64,000 nt of DNA from the NCBI RefSeq assembly GCF_016526145.1, contig NZ_JADDUE010000006.1, forward strand, positions 1-64,000, written 5' to 3'. The notes below the pieces were generated by a model, which was not told where the DNA came from, searched no databases, and saw only the letters and a list, made by a program, of their open reading frames with translations. Positions 1 to 8,684 of this stretch are shown in pieces; position 1 is the stretch's first letter; each line of letters starts with the position of its first letter. Source of the stretch: Saccharopolyspora galaxeae (GTDB lineage Bacteria; Actinomycetota; Actinomycetes; Mycobacteriales; Pseudonocardiaceae). A program made the translations under genes and the position numbers.

Positions 1-39
1 GCACTTGTGTGGGTGTGGGAGAGTAGGACACCGCCGACA
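1..39 (+). rRNA. rrf: 5S ribosomal RNA, 3' end (partial)
   Basis: The first bases match the conserved 3' end of actinobacterial 5S rRNA, including the GGGAGAGTAGG segment and the terminal CACCGCCG strand that pairs with the 5' end of the molecule. The rest lies before the window. A strong hairpin terminator follows within 20 bases, as expected at the end of an rRNA operon. The exact 3' base is approximate. Confidence 0.85.
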
Positions 40-55
40 ATACTCGTAAATGGGG

Positions 56-85
56 AAGGCCCCGGAACCACGGTTCCGGGGCCTT
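56..85 (+). terminator. Terminator of the rRNA operon
   Basis: A perfect 14-bp inverted repeat (arm AAGGCCCCGGAACC) with a minimal 2-base centre sits just after the 5S 3' end. It is a very stable GC-rich stem ending in TTCTGCT, suited to ending rRNA transcription before ilvD. Confidence 0.85.
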
Positions 86-123
86 CTGCTGTCCGGGGCC
101 GAGAAACCACAGCCACCGAGGAC

Positions 124-129
124 TATCCT
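124..129 (+). promoter_or_regulatory. -10 element for a probably leaderless ilvD mRNA
   Basis: TATCCT fits the TANNNT -10 pattern and ends exactly 7 bases before the ilvD ATG, which would put the transcription start on the A of the start codon. No Shine-Dalgarno sequence precedes the ATG. I see no convincing -35. Confidence 0.45.
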
Positions 130-136
130 CGGCGGG

Positions 137-1828
137 ATGAGCAACCCAGCAGCGCACCAGGCGAACCTCAAACCCCGCAGCCACGAAGTCACCGACGGGA
201 TGGAGCGCGCGCCGGCGCGCGGGATGCTTCGGGCGTTGGGGATGCAGGACGACGACTTCGCGAAGCCGCAGATCGGTGTCGCGTCCTCGTGGAACGAGAT
301 CACGCCATGCAACCTGTCGCTGCAACGACTGGCGCAAGCCGGCAAGGAAGGCGTCGACGTTGCGGGCGGCTTCCCGATGGAATTCGGGACGATCTCCGTC
401 TCGGACGGGATCTCGATGGGACACGTCGGGATGCACTATTCGCTGGTGTCCCGGGAGATCATCGCCGATTCGGTCGAGACGGTGATGCAGGCCGAGCGGC
501 TGGACGGCTCGGTGCTGCTCGCGGGCTGCGACAAGAGCCTGCCGGGAATGCTGATGGCCGCCGCGCGCTTGGGCCTGGCGTCCGTCTTCGTCTACGCGGG
601 GTCGATCATGCCCGGCAAGGTCGACAACCAAGAGGTCACCATCATCGACGCGTTCGAGGCGGTCGGTGCGTGTGCTCGCGGACTGATCGGCCAGGACCAG
701 GTGGATCGCATCGAGCGCGCCATCTGCCCGGGCGAGGGCGCCTGCGGCGGGATGTACACCGCGAACACCATGGCGTGCGCCGCGGAGGCGCTGGGCATGT
801 CGGTGCCGGGGTCGGCGAGCCCGCCGTCGGTGGACCGCAGGCGGGACGCCAGCGCGCGGGACGCGGGCCAGGCCGTGGTCGGCATGCTGCAAAAGGGGCT
901 GACCAGCAGGGACATCATGACGAAGGAGGCGTTCGAGAACGCCATCGCGGTCGTGATGGCGTTCGGCGGATCGACCAACGCGGTGCTGCACCTGCTGGCG
1001 ATCGCGCGGGAGGCCGATGTCGACCTGACGCTGGAGGACTTCAACCGGATCGGCGACCGGGTCCCGCACCTGGCCGACGTGAAGCCGTTCGGTCGGCACG
1101 TGATGCCCGCGGTGGACCGCATCGGCGGGGTTCCGGTGGTGATGAAGGCGCTGCTGGACGCGAGACTCGTGCACGGCGACTGCATGACCGTCACCGGCAA
1201 GACCGTGGCGGAGAACCTGGCCGAGCTGGACCCGCCGGAGCTCGACGGCGACGTGCTGCACTCGTTGTCGAACCCGCTGCACCCGACCGGGGGCGTGACG
1301 ATCCTGCGCGGATCGCTGGCTCCGGAAGGCGCCGTGGTCAAAAGCGCCGGTTTCGACACCGCATCGTTCGAGGGCACTGCGCGGGTGTTCGACGGTGAGC
1401 AGGACGCGATGGACGCGGTGGGCAACGGGACCGTGCAGCCCGGCGACGTGGTGGTGATCCGCTACGAGGGGCCGCGCGGTGGTCCGGGGATGCGGGAAAT
1501 GCTCGCGGTCACCGGAGCCATCAAGGGCGCTGGGCTGGGCAAGGACGTGCTGCTGCTGACCGATGGGCGGTTCTCCGGCGGCACGACCGGGCTGTGCATC
1601 GGGCACGTGGCGCCGGAAGCCACCGATGGTGGGCCGATCGCGCTGGTCCGCGACGGGGATCGCATCCACCTCGATCTCGCGGCCCGGACCTTGGACCTGG
1701 TCGTCGACGAAGACGAACTCGCCGTCCGGAGGCGGGAGTGGACCGCGCCGGAGCCGCGGTTCCGGCACGGCGTGCTGGGCAAGTACGCCCGCCTGGTCGG
1801 CTCCGCGGCCGAAGGCGCCGTGTGCTGA
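137..1828 (+). CDS. ilvD: Dihydroxy-acid dehydratase
   Basis: IlvD dehydrates 2,3-dihydroxy-3-methylbutanoate and its isoleucine-pathway counterpart to 2-keto acids in valine, leucine, isoleucine and pantothenate synthesis, in the cytoplasm, using an Fe-S cluster. The 563-residue length is normal for the family. Cysteines expected to bind the cluster are seen in ITPCN (about residue 57), AGCDKSLPG (about 131) and GEGACGGMY (about 202). The C-terminal [12 protein letters not shown] signature is intact. The frame is open further upstream, but the ATG at MSNPAAH fits the family N-terminus and the -10 element 7 bases before it. The gene is monocistronic between the rRNA terminator and a bidirectional hairpin. 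Confidence 0.97.
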   Translation: MSNPAAHQANLKPRSHEVTDGMERAPARGMLRALGMQDDDFAKPQIGVASSWNEITPCNLSLQRLAQAGKEGVDVAGGFPMEFGTISVSDGISMGHVGMHYSLVSREIIADSVETVMQAERLDGSVLLAGCDKSLPGMLMAAARLGLASVFVYAGSIMPGKVDNQEVTIIDAFEAVGACARGLIGQDQVDRIERAICPGEGACGGMYTANTMACAAEALGMSVPGSASPPSVDRRRDASARDAGQAVVGMLQKGLTSRDIMTKEAFENAIAVVMAFGGSTNAVLHLLAIAREADVDLTLEDFNRIGDRVPHLADVKPFGRHVMPAVDRIGGVPVVMKALLDARLVHGDCMTVTGKTVAENLAELDPPELDGDVLHSLSNPLHPTGGVTILRGSLAPEGAVVKSAGFDTASFEGTARVFDGEQDAMDAVGNGTVQPGDVVVIRYEGPRGGPGMREMLAVTGAIKGAGLGKDVLLLTDGRFSGGTTGLCIGHVAPEATDGGPIALVRDGDRIHLDLAARTLDLVVDEDELAVRRREWTAPEPRFRHGVLGKYARLVGSAAEGAVC

Positions 1829-1888
1829 CTCGCCGACCTGGCTGACTCGGAGAAGCGGCTGACTCGAGAGGCGGCTGACTCGGAGATG
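1825..1888 (+). repeat. Four imperfect tandem copies of a 16-17 bp unit
   Basis: Starting at the ilvD stop codon, the unit GGCTGACTCGGAGA recurs about every 16-17 bases in four imperfect copies, each carrying a TGA. It is non-coding and lies just before the hairpin at 1928-1973. It may simply reflect duplication of the gene end. Confidence 0.6.
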
Positions 1889-1927
1889 CCGGGACCGCAG
1901 AACGCCCCGCACTCCGCACCGAGAATC

Positions 1928-1973
1928 CGAGTGAAGGACCCGTTCGACCCGATGGGTCCGGGTCCTTCACTCG
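1928..1973. terminator. Bidirectional hairpin between ilvD and rskA
   Basis: A perfect 15-bp inverted repeat (arm CGAGTGAAGGACCCG) flanks a loop that holds a further GACCC/GGGTC stem. It lies between two convergent genes and can serve both. Its outer arms, GAGTGAA...TTCACTC, resemble the dispersed hairpin family at 9742, 13801, 22941 and 26031. Confidence 0.8.
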
Positions 1974-1980
1974 GGATCGG

Positions 1981-2736
1981 TCAGGTCGCCAGCGGCACGG
2001 TCATGATCGGCGGTGTGGTGGGTGCCGGAGAGCCGCCGTCCGGTTCGACGGTGACGCCGAGCGTGGCGGTTCCGGCGGGCATCGCGGCCATCATCGGCTC
2101 GGTGCCGTCGCCGCGACCCTGCTCCAGCAGCCCGGCCGGGGTCGCACCGTCCGCTCCGATGAACCAGAGCTGGTAGTCGTGCTCGCTCGGCGCCGGAGCC
2201 ATCCCGCTGGTCATGAACATCGCCTTGCCCATCTGCTGGGAGACGATCGCGGTGGCCCGCGAGCCGGACGGACCGGCCGAGTTCAGCACCCGGGTGTCGG
2301 GTGCCTGCAACACCTGCGACATCTCGTCGCCGCGAGCGCCCGCGGCGATCATCCGGTCCTTGGTGTCGGCGAGTTCCTGCTGCGCGCGCAGCGCGAGCAC
2401 GCCGAACGCGCCGGCCAGTGCGATCCCGAGGACCGCAGCGACCGCGGCCAGCCGGACGCCCCAGGGTTTGCGCCGCGCCCGCGCCTGAGCCAAGGGTGCC
2501 GGTGGCGGCGGGTCCTGCCGGGTCTGCGCGACCTCCGCGAGCACCCGCTGCTTGAGGCCGTCCGGAACACCCGATTGCTCGGTGGCGGCGAGCCGGGCCG
2601 CGGCTTCGCGCAGCTCGCGGACCTCCTGGCGGCAGTCCTCGCAGCCGGCCATGTGCAGCTCGAACTCGGCGCGTTCGTCGTCGGGCAACGCGTCCACGGC
2701 GTATGCGCCGGTCAGCGTGGCGAGGTCGGTGCTCAT
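1981..2736 (-). CDS. rskA: Anti-sigma-K factor RskA
   Basis: This 251-residue single-pass membrane protein should hold SigK inactive at the membrane. The N-terminal cytoplasmic domain has a HxxxCxxC zinc-type anti-sigma motif (HMAGCEDC, about residues 33-40). One membrane segment follows at about residues 110-130 (VRLAAVAAVLGIALAGAFG). The extracytoplasmic C-terminal half ends in the RskA domain with the pattern YQLWFI...GLLEQG. The ATG overlaps the sigK stop by 4 bases (ATGA), so the two are translationally coupled. The open frame reaches further upstream, but that part is only the sigK shadow. Confidence 0.93.
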   Translation of the reverse strand: MSTDLATLTGAYAVDALPDDERAEFELHMAGCEDCRQEVRELREAAARLAATEQSGVPDGLKQRVLAEVAQTRQDPPPPAPLAQARARRKPWGVRLAAVAAVLGIALAGAFGVLALRAQQELADTKDRMIAAGARGDEMSQVLQAPDTRVLNSAGPSGSRATAIVSQQMGKAMFMTSGMAPAPSEHDYQLWFIGADGATPAGLLEQGRGDGTEPMMAAMPAGTATLGVTVEPDGGSPAPTTPPIMTVPLAT

Positions 2737-3335
2737 CGGCCCACCCCCAGGCAATCGCGCAGGCGGATCAACCCGTCCCGCAGTCGCGTTTTGATGGTGG
2801 AGGCCGGAGCTTCCAGCAGCCCGGCCGTTTCCCGGTAGGTGTAGCCGCGATAGTAGGTCAGCAGCACCGACTCGCGCTGCAGCTCGGTGAGCGTGCTCAG
2901 GCAGCGCCGCACCTGCCGCTGCTCCCACCGCGTGGTGACGGATTCGCTGACCTCGTCGAACGGCCTGCCCTGGTCGCGGGCTCCGACGCGGGCCTCGCGG
3001 TCCCGCCCGGCCTGCGCCGAACGCACCCGGTCCACGGCTTTGCGGTGCGCGACGGTCAGCACCCAGGTCAGCACGCTGCCGCGCTCCGGCCGGTAGTGCG
3101 TGGCGGTGCGCCACACCTCGACCAGCGCTTCCTGAGCGACTTCTTCGGACTGCGCGGCGTCGCGCACGATGCGCTGGACGAGCCCGAACAGCGAACCCGC
3201 GATCAGCTCGTAGAGCTGCTCGAAGGCGCGTTCATCGCCTTTGGCGACTTCGGCGATGAGCGCTTGCGCGTCCGGACCTCCGTCGTCGGCGGGTGGTGGC
3301 ACCCGCCGGGGTCCGTGCTGCGGGAGTTCTGGCAT
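2733..3335 (-). CDS. sigK: ECF sigma factor SigK
   Basis: A 200-residue ECF sigma factor with region 2 (about 30-100) and region 4 (about 143-195, with the YRGYTYRETAGLL helix-turn-helix). It has only two cysteines, Cys145 and Cys195, exactly 50 residues apart. That is the spacing of the Cys133/Cys183 pair known to form a redox-sensitive disulfide in Mycobacterium tuberculosis SigK, so redox control is likely conserved. An AAGGGA ribosome site precedes the ATG. It lies 51 bases after the CFA-synthase gene and overlaps rskA. The order of rskA, sigK and the lipid genes matches the M. tuberculosis Rv0444c-Rv0449c locus. Confidence 0.92.
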   Translation of the reverse strand: MPELPQHGPRRVPPPADDGGPDAQALIAEVAKGDERAFEQLYELIAGSLFGLVQRIVRDAAQSEEVAQEALVEVWRTATHYRPERGSVLTWVLTVAHRKAVDRVRSAQAGRDREARVGARDQGRPFDEVSESVTTRWEQRQVRRCLSTLTELQRESVLLTYYRGYTYRETAGLLEAPASTIKTRLRDGLIRLRDCLGVGR

Positions 3336-3386
3336 CTGCTGGGTCCCTTCTTGGCCGCGGTCGCGACCGCCCGGTCATGGCAGTGT

Positions 3387-4625
3387 TCAGGCCGCCGGCG
3401 GTTTGCCGAAACCGAGCTGCCAGACGTCGAGGTAGCCGGAGCGGAATCCGGCTTCGCTGTAGGCGAGGTAGAACTCCCACATCCGCCGGAACCGTTCGCC
3501 GAAGCCGAGCTCGGCGATCCGCTCCCGGTTCTCGATGAACCGGTTGCGCCAAGTGTGCAGGGTCGTGGCGTAGCTCGGGCCGAAGGAGTGGCGTTCGATA
3601 CCGCGCAGGCCGGTGTGCCGGCGCACGCATCGCTCGATCGCCTGCAGCGAGGGCAGTTCGCCGCCGGGGAAGATGTACTTGTGGATCCAGGTGCGGGAGC
3701 GGCGCGAGGCCAGCATCCGGTCGTGCGGCATGGTGATCGCCTGTAACCCGATGCGCCCGCCCGGCGCGAGCAGCCGGTCCAGGGCGCGGAAGTAGCCGGG
3801 CCAGTACTCGGCGCCGACTGCTTCGATCATCTCGACGCTGACGATCGCGTCGTAGCCGCCTTCGGCGTCGCGGTAGTCGCGCAGCTGCACGTCGACGCGG
3901 TCGGCGAGGCCCGCTTCGGCCAGCCGCTTCTGCGCGAGTTCGCGCTGCTCGGTGGACAGGGTCAGCGTCGTGACCTGCGCACCGCGCTCGGCCGCGCGCA
4001 GCGCGAGCGAGCCCCAGCCGGTGCCGATCTCCAGCAGCCGCGTGTCCGCACCGACCCCGGCGAGGTCCAGTACCGCGTCCAGCTTCGCCCGCTGGGCCGC
4101 TGCGAGGTCCCTGCCGGGCGCGAACAGGCCGGACGAGTAGGTCATCGTCTCGTCCAGGAACGCGGCGAACACGTCGTTGGACAGGTCGTAGTGCCGTTCG
4201 ATGTTGCGCCGCGAACCCGCGGCGGTGTTGCGCTCCGCGGCGAGCTTCGGCGGGTCGACCCACCGGCGCAGGCCTTGCAGCGGTTTCGGCACCAGCCGCG
4301 GGAGCCGTTCGGCGAACGGGGTGAGCAGGTCGGCGGGTTCCGGGCTCTCCCATTCGCCCGCCATGTACGACTCGCCGAAACCGATCTTGGAGTCGGCGCC
4401 GAGCCGGTGGAAGAACGCGGCCGGATCGGTGATCCGCATCAGCGGGGATCCTGCGCCGCCGCTGCCGAGCCGTTCGCCGCCCGCCAGCGCGATCTGCACC
4501 GGCAGGTCGCGCACGGCGTGCCGGAACAGCTTCTCGGCCAGGTAGGCGCGGGCGGGCGAGTCCGGCGCGGCTTCGAGCGCTTCCCACGGTGGGGTGCTGG
4601 TGGGCTGGTGCAGGGCGGTGCTCAT
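3387..4625 (-). CDS. Cyclopropane-fatty-acyl-phospholipid synthase-like methyltransferase (UfaA1-like)
   Basis: A 412-residue SAM-dependent methyltransferase that should modify unsaturated acyl chains of membrane phospholipids, giving cyclopropane or methyl-branched chains. The CFA-specific N-terminal part (about 1-140) is followed by the NIERHYDLSNDVF signature, the SAM loop LEIGTGWGS (about residue 205) and the C-terminal SYATTLHTWRNRF motif. It is equivalent in position to ufaA1 (Rv0447c) of M. tuberculosis. The ATG overlaps the DUF1365 stop as ATGA; the open frame upstream of it is a shadow. Whether the product is a cyclopropane or a 10-methyl branch cannot be told from sequence. Confidence 0.9.
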   Translation of the reverse strand: MSTALHQPTSTPPWEALEAAPDSPARAYLAEKLFRHAVRDLPVQIALAGGERLGSGGAGSPLMRITDPAAFFHRLGADSKIGFGESYMAGEWESPEPADLLTPFAERLPRLVPKPLQGLRRWVDPPKLAAERNTAAGSRRNIERHYDLSNDVFAAFLDETMTYSSGLFAPGRDLAAAQRAKLDAVLDLAGVGADTRLLEIGTGWGSLALRAAERGAQVTTLTLSTEQRELAQKRLAEAGLADRVDVQLRDYRDAEGGYDAIVSVEMIEAVGAEYWPGYFRALDRLLAPGGRIGLQAITMPHDRMLASRRSRTWIHKYIFPGGELPSLQAIERCVRRHTGLRGIERHSFGPSYATTLHTWRNRFIENRERIAELGFGERFRRMWEFYLAYSEAGFRSGYLDVWQLGFGKPPAA

Positions 4626-5377
4626 CGGATGCCTTCCTGGTGGACGTGCGGCTTTCGGGGCGCGATGCGAACTCCGCGCAGCCACAGCGCGATGCCGTGC
4701 CGCCGGATCAGCGCGGCGACGCGGTGCGGGAGCAGGGGGCGGCGCAGCAGCTCGCGCACGATCGCCGGCACGGTCGCGGGCCTTCGGCTTCCGGTGAGCA
4801 CGGCCGTCAGGCGCGGGCCGGACTCGTCGCGGAATCGGATGCGCACGTGGACGCGCTCGCCGGGCGGAGGGATCCGCATCTCGTAGTGGCCGTTCTCGGG
4901 CAGGAACGGGGAGACGTAGAAGTGCTTGCCGGTCTCGGCGCGGCCCTCCGCGTCCGGGTGCAGCAGGTAGCAGTGCCGCTCGCCGTAGGTGTTGTGCACC
5001 TCGGCGACCACGCACGCCTGCTCGCCGTCCGGGCGGTGGCACCAGTACACGGTGATCGGGTTGAACACGTACCCGAGCACGCGGGCGTGCGCGAGCATCA
5101 GGATGCGGCCGCCGCGCAGGTCGATGCCCTGCAGCCCGAGCCAGTGGTCCACGTTCGCGCGGATGCTGCGGTCCGGATCGCCGAGGTGGTCGCGTGCGTC
5201 GAAGCGGGCGAACGGCCGCAGCCACCTGGGCAGCCGCGGCAGTTCGTCGAGGTCGACCAGCCAGGTGTGCAGCCGGTGCCGGAAGCGGTTCGGCACGTCG
5301 CCGTGCCGGGTGTGCGAGACGGTGACGTCGTAGAGCGCTGGGGCGTCGCAGCGCACCGGGGCGGTGGGCACGGTCAC
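4622..5377 (-). CDS. DUF1365 family protein (Rv0448c-like)
   Basis: A 251-residue DUF1365 protein, a family regularly found between a CFA-type methyltransferase and an FAD amine-oxidase-like protein. Its biochemical role is not established; the company it keeps suggests fatty-acyl modification. Typical motifs are HTRHGDVPNRFRH near the N-terminus and YVFNPITVYWCH and the HNTYGERHCYLL stretch in the middle. The GTG at 5377 overlaps the stop of the upstream gene as GTGA; an adjacent GTG at 5380 is the alternative. Confidence 0.88.
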   Translation of the reverse strand: MTVPTAPVRCDAPALYDVTVSHTRHGDVPNRFRHRLHTWLVDLDELPRLPRWLRPFARFDARDHLGDPDRSIRANVDHWLGLQGIDLRGGRILMLAHARVLGYVFNPITVYWCHRPDGEQACVVAEVHNTYGERHCYLLHPDAEGRAETGKHFYVSPFLPENGHYEMRIPPPGERVHVRIRFRDESGPRLTAVLTGSRRPATVPAIVRELLRRPLLPHRVAALIRRHGIALWLRGVRIAPRKPHVHQEGIR

Positions 5378-6633
5378 CACCCCGCTCCGAACGCTTCGGC
5401 GGCCCGGACGCCGCTGGCGCAGCCGTCTTCGTGGAAGCCCCAGCCGTGGTAGGCGCCCGCGAACCTCGTGCGGTCGTCCCCGAGCCCCGGAAGAAGGCGT
5501 TGCGCTGCAACGGAATCCGGCGTGTAGATGGGATGCCGGTAGTGCATCCGGGCGAGTGTCCGGTCCGGACGGACCCGGCCTGCCGGGTTGAGCGTGACCA
5601 GGTAGTCCGCCGGTTCGGCCAGCCGCATCAGGCGGTTCATGTCGTAGCTGACCAGCACGTGCCCCGGATCCGCCGCGCAGCTGGGCTTGTGGTGGTTCCA
5701 GGACGCCCGCGCGCCGCCGCTGCGCGGCAGCACTGCCGGGTCGGTGTGCAGCCAGGTCTCGTTCTCGGAGTAGCCGAAGGAGCCGAGGACCTTCCGCTCC
5801 GCCGGGGTCGCGTCGGCCAGCAGCGCCAGGGCCTGGTCGGCGTGCGTGGCCAGCACCACCCGGTCGGCCAGGTGCGTGCGGTCGGCTTCGTCGCGGATCT
5901 GCACGTGGTCCTCCGCGCGGCGCACCGCGCGGACCGGGGTGTGCACTGTGGACAAACCTGCGGCTGCGCGCTGAACGTACTCGCGCGAGCCGCCTTCGAC
6001 GGTGCGCCAGGTGGGCGAGCCGGACACCGACAACATGCCGTGATGGCGCAGGAACTCGAAGAGGTACCGCGCCGGATAGCGCGCGCTGGTGGCGAAATCC
6101 GCCGACCACACCGCGGAAACCAGCGGCAGCGCGAAGTGGTCCACGAAGTAGCGGGAAAATCCCTGCGTGCTCAGGAAATCGCCGAGGGTGACCTCGTCCG
6201 CCTGCGCGCCGGGAGCGTCCAGCAGCCGGTTCGCCGACCGGTGGAAGCGCGGGACCTGGGCCAGCATCCGCAGGTAGCGGGCGCGGAAAGCGTTGCCGCG
6301 CTGGGCGAACAGCCCGCCTGCGCGCTTCGCGCCCGCGTACTCGAGCCCGCAGCCGTCGCAGGACACGCTCATCGACATCTCGGTTTCGCGGGTGCGCACC
6401 CCGAGTTCGCCGAACAACCGCAGCAGATTCGGGTAGGTCCGTTCGTTGTGCACGATGAACCCGCTGTCCACCGGCAGCACTCGGCCGTCCGAAGTGGTCA
6501 GACGGTGCGTGTGCGCGTGCCCGCCGAGCCGGTCGTCGGCCTCGAACAGCAGCACGTCGTAGCGCCGCCGCAGCAGGTGCGCGGCGGTGAGGCCGGAGAC
6601 TCCGGCGCCGATCACGGCTACCGTCCCGGTCAT
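5374..6633 (-). CDS. FAD-dependent amine-oxidase-like protein (Rv0449c-like)
   Basis: A 419-residue flavoprotein with an N-terminal dinucleotide-binding GAGVSGLTAAHLL (about residues 9-21), an acidic end to the second strand (LLFEADDRLGGH) and a C-terminal FAD-contacting GYHGWGFHEDG-like segment (AYHGWGFHEDG). It belongs to the NAD(P)/FAD oxidoreductases found with CFA synthases and DUF1365 proteins, where it is thought to act on acyl chains, perhaps reducing a methylene intermediate; that is an inference from context. The ATG overlaps the stop of the alpha/beta hydrolase by 4 bases. Confidence 0.9.
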   Translation of the reverse strand: MTGTVAVIGAGVSGLTAAHLLRRRYDVLLFEADDRLGGHAHTHRLTTSDGRVLPVDSGFIVHNERTYPNLLRLFGELGVRTRETEMSMSVSCDGCGLEYAGAKRAGGLFAQRGNAFRARYLRMLAQVPRFHRSANRLLDAPGAQADEVTLGDFLSTQGFSRYFVDHFALPLVSAVWSADFATSARYPARYLFEFLRHHGMLSVSGSPTWRTVEGGSREYVQRAAAGLSTVHTPVRAVRRAEDHVQIRDEADRTHLADRVVLATHADQALALLADATPAERKVLGSFGYSENETWLHTDPAVLPRSGGARASWNHHKPSCAADPGHVLVSYDMNRLMRLAEPADYLVTLNPAGRVRPDRTLARMHYRHPIYTPDSVAAQRLLPGLGDDRTRFAGAYHGWGFHEDGCASGVRAAEAFGAGW

Positions 6634-7274
6634 CGCACCGGCTCCTCGCCCGCGAGCAGCGCGCGGACGAACCGCCTGGTCAGCGCGTCCCATTCGGGCC
6701 TGCGCCGGAGCATGGCGTGCCCCGAGCGGGGAACTCGCCGGTAGGTCACCGCTGGCGCGTCCGGTTGCCGCCGCGCGCGCACCGCGTAGTCGGCCGACGC
6801 GGCCGCGGAGGTCACCCGGTCCTCGTCGCCGTGCGCGATCAGCACCGGCTTTCCGCGCAACTGCTCGACCGGTTCGTCCTGCTCGACCCACGGAGCCAGC
6901 GCGCAGACCCCGCGCACACCGGGCTCGCCCGCGAGCCGCAGCGCGACCCGGCCGCCGAGGGAGTGCCCGACCAGCACGATCCCGGCCTGCGGGTGCTCCC
7001 GCTGGATCCGCTCCAGCGCCCAGCGCGCGTCCGCGACGGCGTCCAGGTCCGGTTCGTTCCAGCCCCGGAAGCGGTTGCGCAGCAGCCACACCTGCGCGGA
7101 GCAGCCGGCGCCTGCGCTGTGCAGCGACCGCGCCACGGCACGCATCCGCAGGTAGGCGAGCTGGTGGCCGCGTGCGGGGGCGTGGCTGGTGGCCCGCCCG
7201 CCGTGCAGCACCAGCACGATCGTGCCGGGGGTGTCCGCGCGGGAGCGCAGGACCCGCAGCTTGGGGGATTGCAT
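6630..7274 (-). CDS. Small alpha/beta hydrolase
   Basis: A 214-residue single-domain hydrolase and first gene of the SigK operon. The oxyanion region is VLHGGRA (about 23-29), the nucleophile elbow GHSLGG is at about residue 103, the acid is in HGDEDRV and the catalytic His in SGHAML. The substrate is unknown; linkage to lipid genes suggests an ester or thioester. The ATG follows 120 bases of intergenic DNA shared with a divergent CFA-synthase gene, which probably holds the promoter for the whole operon. Confidence 0.85.
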   Translation of the reverse strand: MQSPKLRVLRSRADTPGTIVLVLHGGRATSHAPARGHQLAYLRMRAVARSLHSAGAGCSAQVWLLRNRFRGWNEPDLDAVADARWALERIQREHPQAGIVLVGHSLGGRVALRLAGEPGVRGVCALAPWVEQDEPVEQLRGKPVLIAHGDEDRVTSAAASADYAVRARRQPDAPAVTYRRVPRSGHAMLRRRPEWDALTRRFVRALLAGEEPVR

Positions 7275-7394
7275 ACCCGTTGTTCGCAGCCGCCGGGCGT
7301 TCGGGCTGGTCGTTGTCGGATGGATCACAGCGAGCCGTCCGGGGCGCCGCGGGCTCCGAACCACCCGCGATCGAAACGCTCGGGGAAGGTGTGC

Positions 7395-8684
7395 GTGTTG
7401 CGTGCTCGGCAGGCTGCGGAACGGATCGAAGGCGTGCTGCGGGACCTCGTGGGAGTGCCGTTGCCGGTTGGCGTGGTGGCCTGGGACGGCAGCACCGCCG
7501 GTCCGCGCAGCGGGCCGCGGGTGGTGCTGCGCAGGCGGCGCGCGTTGCGGCATCTGCTGTTCAGCCCGGGTGAGCTCGGGCTGGCGCGGGCGTTCGTCTC
7601 CGGCGATCTCGACGTGGAAGGGGATCTCGCGGAAGGGTTGCGCCGTTGCTGGGCGGCGTTCCGCGAGCAGCGGGTGGCCAAGCCGCGGTTCGGGCCTTCG
7701 GCGTGGCGGCGGATGCTGGGCGAGGCCGTCGCGCTCGGCGCGATCGGCCCGCGGCCGAAGCCGCCCGCCAGCGAGGCCCGCCCGAGCGGTGCGCTGCACA
7801 GCCGCCGCCGGGACCGCTCGGTGATCGCGCACCACTACGACACCGGCAACGAGTTCTACGAGCTGCTGCTGGATCCGAGCATGGCCTACTCCTGCGGGTA
7901 CTTCACCGGCGACGGCGGGCTCGCCGAGGCGCAGCGGGCCAAGCTCGATCTGATCTGCCGCAAGCTCGGGCTAACCGCGGGGATGCGGCTGCTGGACGTC
8001 GGTTGCGGCTGGGGTTCGCTGATCCTGCACGCCGCGCGGCACTACGGGGTGCACGCCACCGGCGTGACGCTCTCGGCGCAGCAGGCCGGGCACGTGCAGC
8101 AGCGCATCGAGGAATCGGGGCTGTGCGGCCAGGTTCACGTGCGGCTGCAGGACTACCGGGAGGTCCGGGATGTCGAGCCGTTCGACGCGGTGGCCTCGAT
8201 CGAAATGGGCGAGCACGTCGGCACGGACCAGTACCCGATCTACGCGGCCGCGCTGCACCGGCTGGCGCGGCCCGGTGCGCGGGTGCTCGTCCAGCAGATG
8301 TCCCGCGCCGGGACCGCGCCCGGCGGCGGCGCGTTCATCGAGTCCTACATCGCGCCGGACATGAGCATGGTGCCGGTCGGGCGCACGCTGGGATTGCTGG
8401 AAGACGCGGGGCTGGAGATCCGGGACGTGGAGGCGATGCGGGAGCACTACGTGCGCACCGTCGAAGCGTGGGCGCGCACGCTGGACGAGAACTGGGACGC
8501 CGCAGTCGAGCTGGTCGGGCCGGAGCAGGCCAGGGTGTGGCGGCTGTACCTGGCGGGCGGCGGACTCGCGTTCGAGGAGAACCGCATGGGAGTCAACCAG
8601 ATCCTCGCCGTTCGGCCCACTGTGGACGGACGCAGCGGGCTGCCCGTCGCCGGGCGCTCGACCGTGCTGGAGGGTGTGCGATGA
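7395..8684 (+). CDS. Second cyclopropane-fatty-acyl-phospholipid synthase-like methyltransferase
   Basis: A 429-residue CFA-synthase-family protein, divergent from the operon that carries the first copy. It has the N-terminal lipid-binding region, VIAHHYDTGNEFYELLLD, the SAM loop LLDVGCGWGSL, the conserved EMGEHVG and the C-terminal YLAGGGLAFEE motif. The GTG at 7395 was chosen because GGGGAAGG precedes it by 5 bases. An upstream in-frame ATG at 7320 lacks a ribosome site and would crowd the divergent promoter. Its stop overlaps the next ATG by 4 bases. Having two family members here suggests different acyl substrates or products. Confidence 0.88.
   Translation: MLRARQAAERIEGVLRDLVGVPLPVGVVAWDGSTAGPRSGPRVVLRRRRALRHLLFSPGELGLARAFVSGDLDVEGDLAEGLRRCWAAFREQRVAKPRFGPSAWRRMLGEAVALGAIGPRPKPPASEARPSGALHSRRRDRSVIAHHYDTGNEFYELLLDPSMAYSCGYFTGDGGLAEAQRAKLDLICRKLGLTAGMRLLDVGCGWGSLILHAARHYGVHATGVTLSAQQAGHVQQRIEESGLCGQVHVRLQDYREVRDVEPFDAVASIEMGEHVGTDQYPIYAAALHRLARPGARVLVQQMSRAGTAPGGGAFIESYIAPDMSMVPVGRTLGLLEDAGLEIRDVEAMREHYVRTVEAWARTLDENWDAAVELVGPEQARVWRLYLAGGGLAFEENRMGVNQILAVRPTVDGRSGLPVAGRSTVLEGVR

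Noticed and set aside
7299-7323. SigK-like promoter hexamers CCATCC and CCGAAC on the minus strand before the SigK operon
   Set aside because: Both words are present, but only 13 bases apart instead of about 16-17, and each is common in this composition.
7320-7394. Longer start (ATG 7320) for the second CFA-synthase-like gene
   Set aside because: No ribosome site, and it would leave only 45 bases to the divergent start; GTG 7395 has GGGGAAGG at the right distance.
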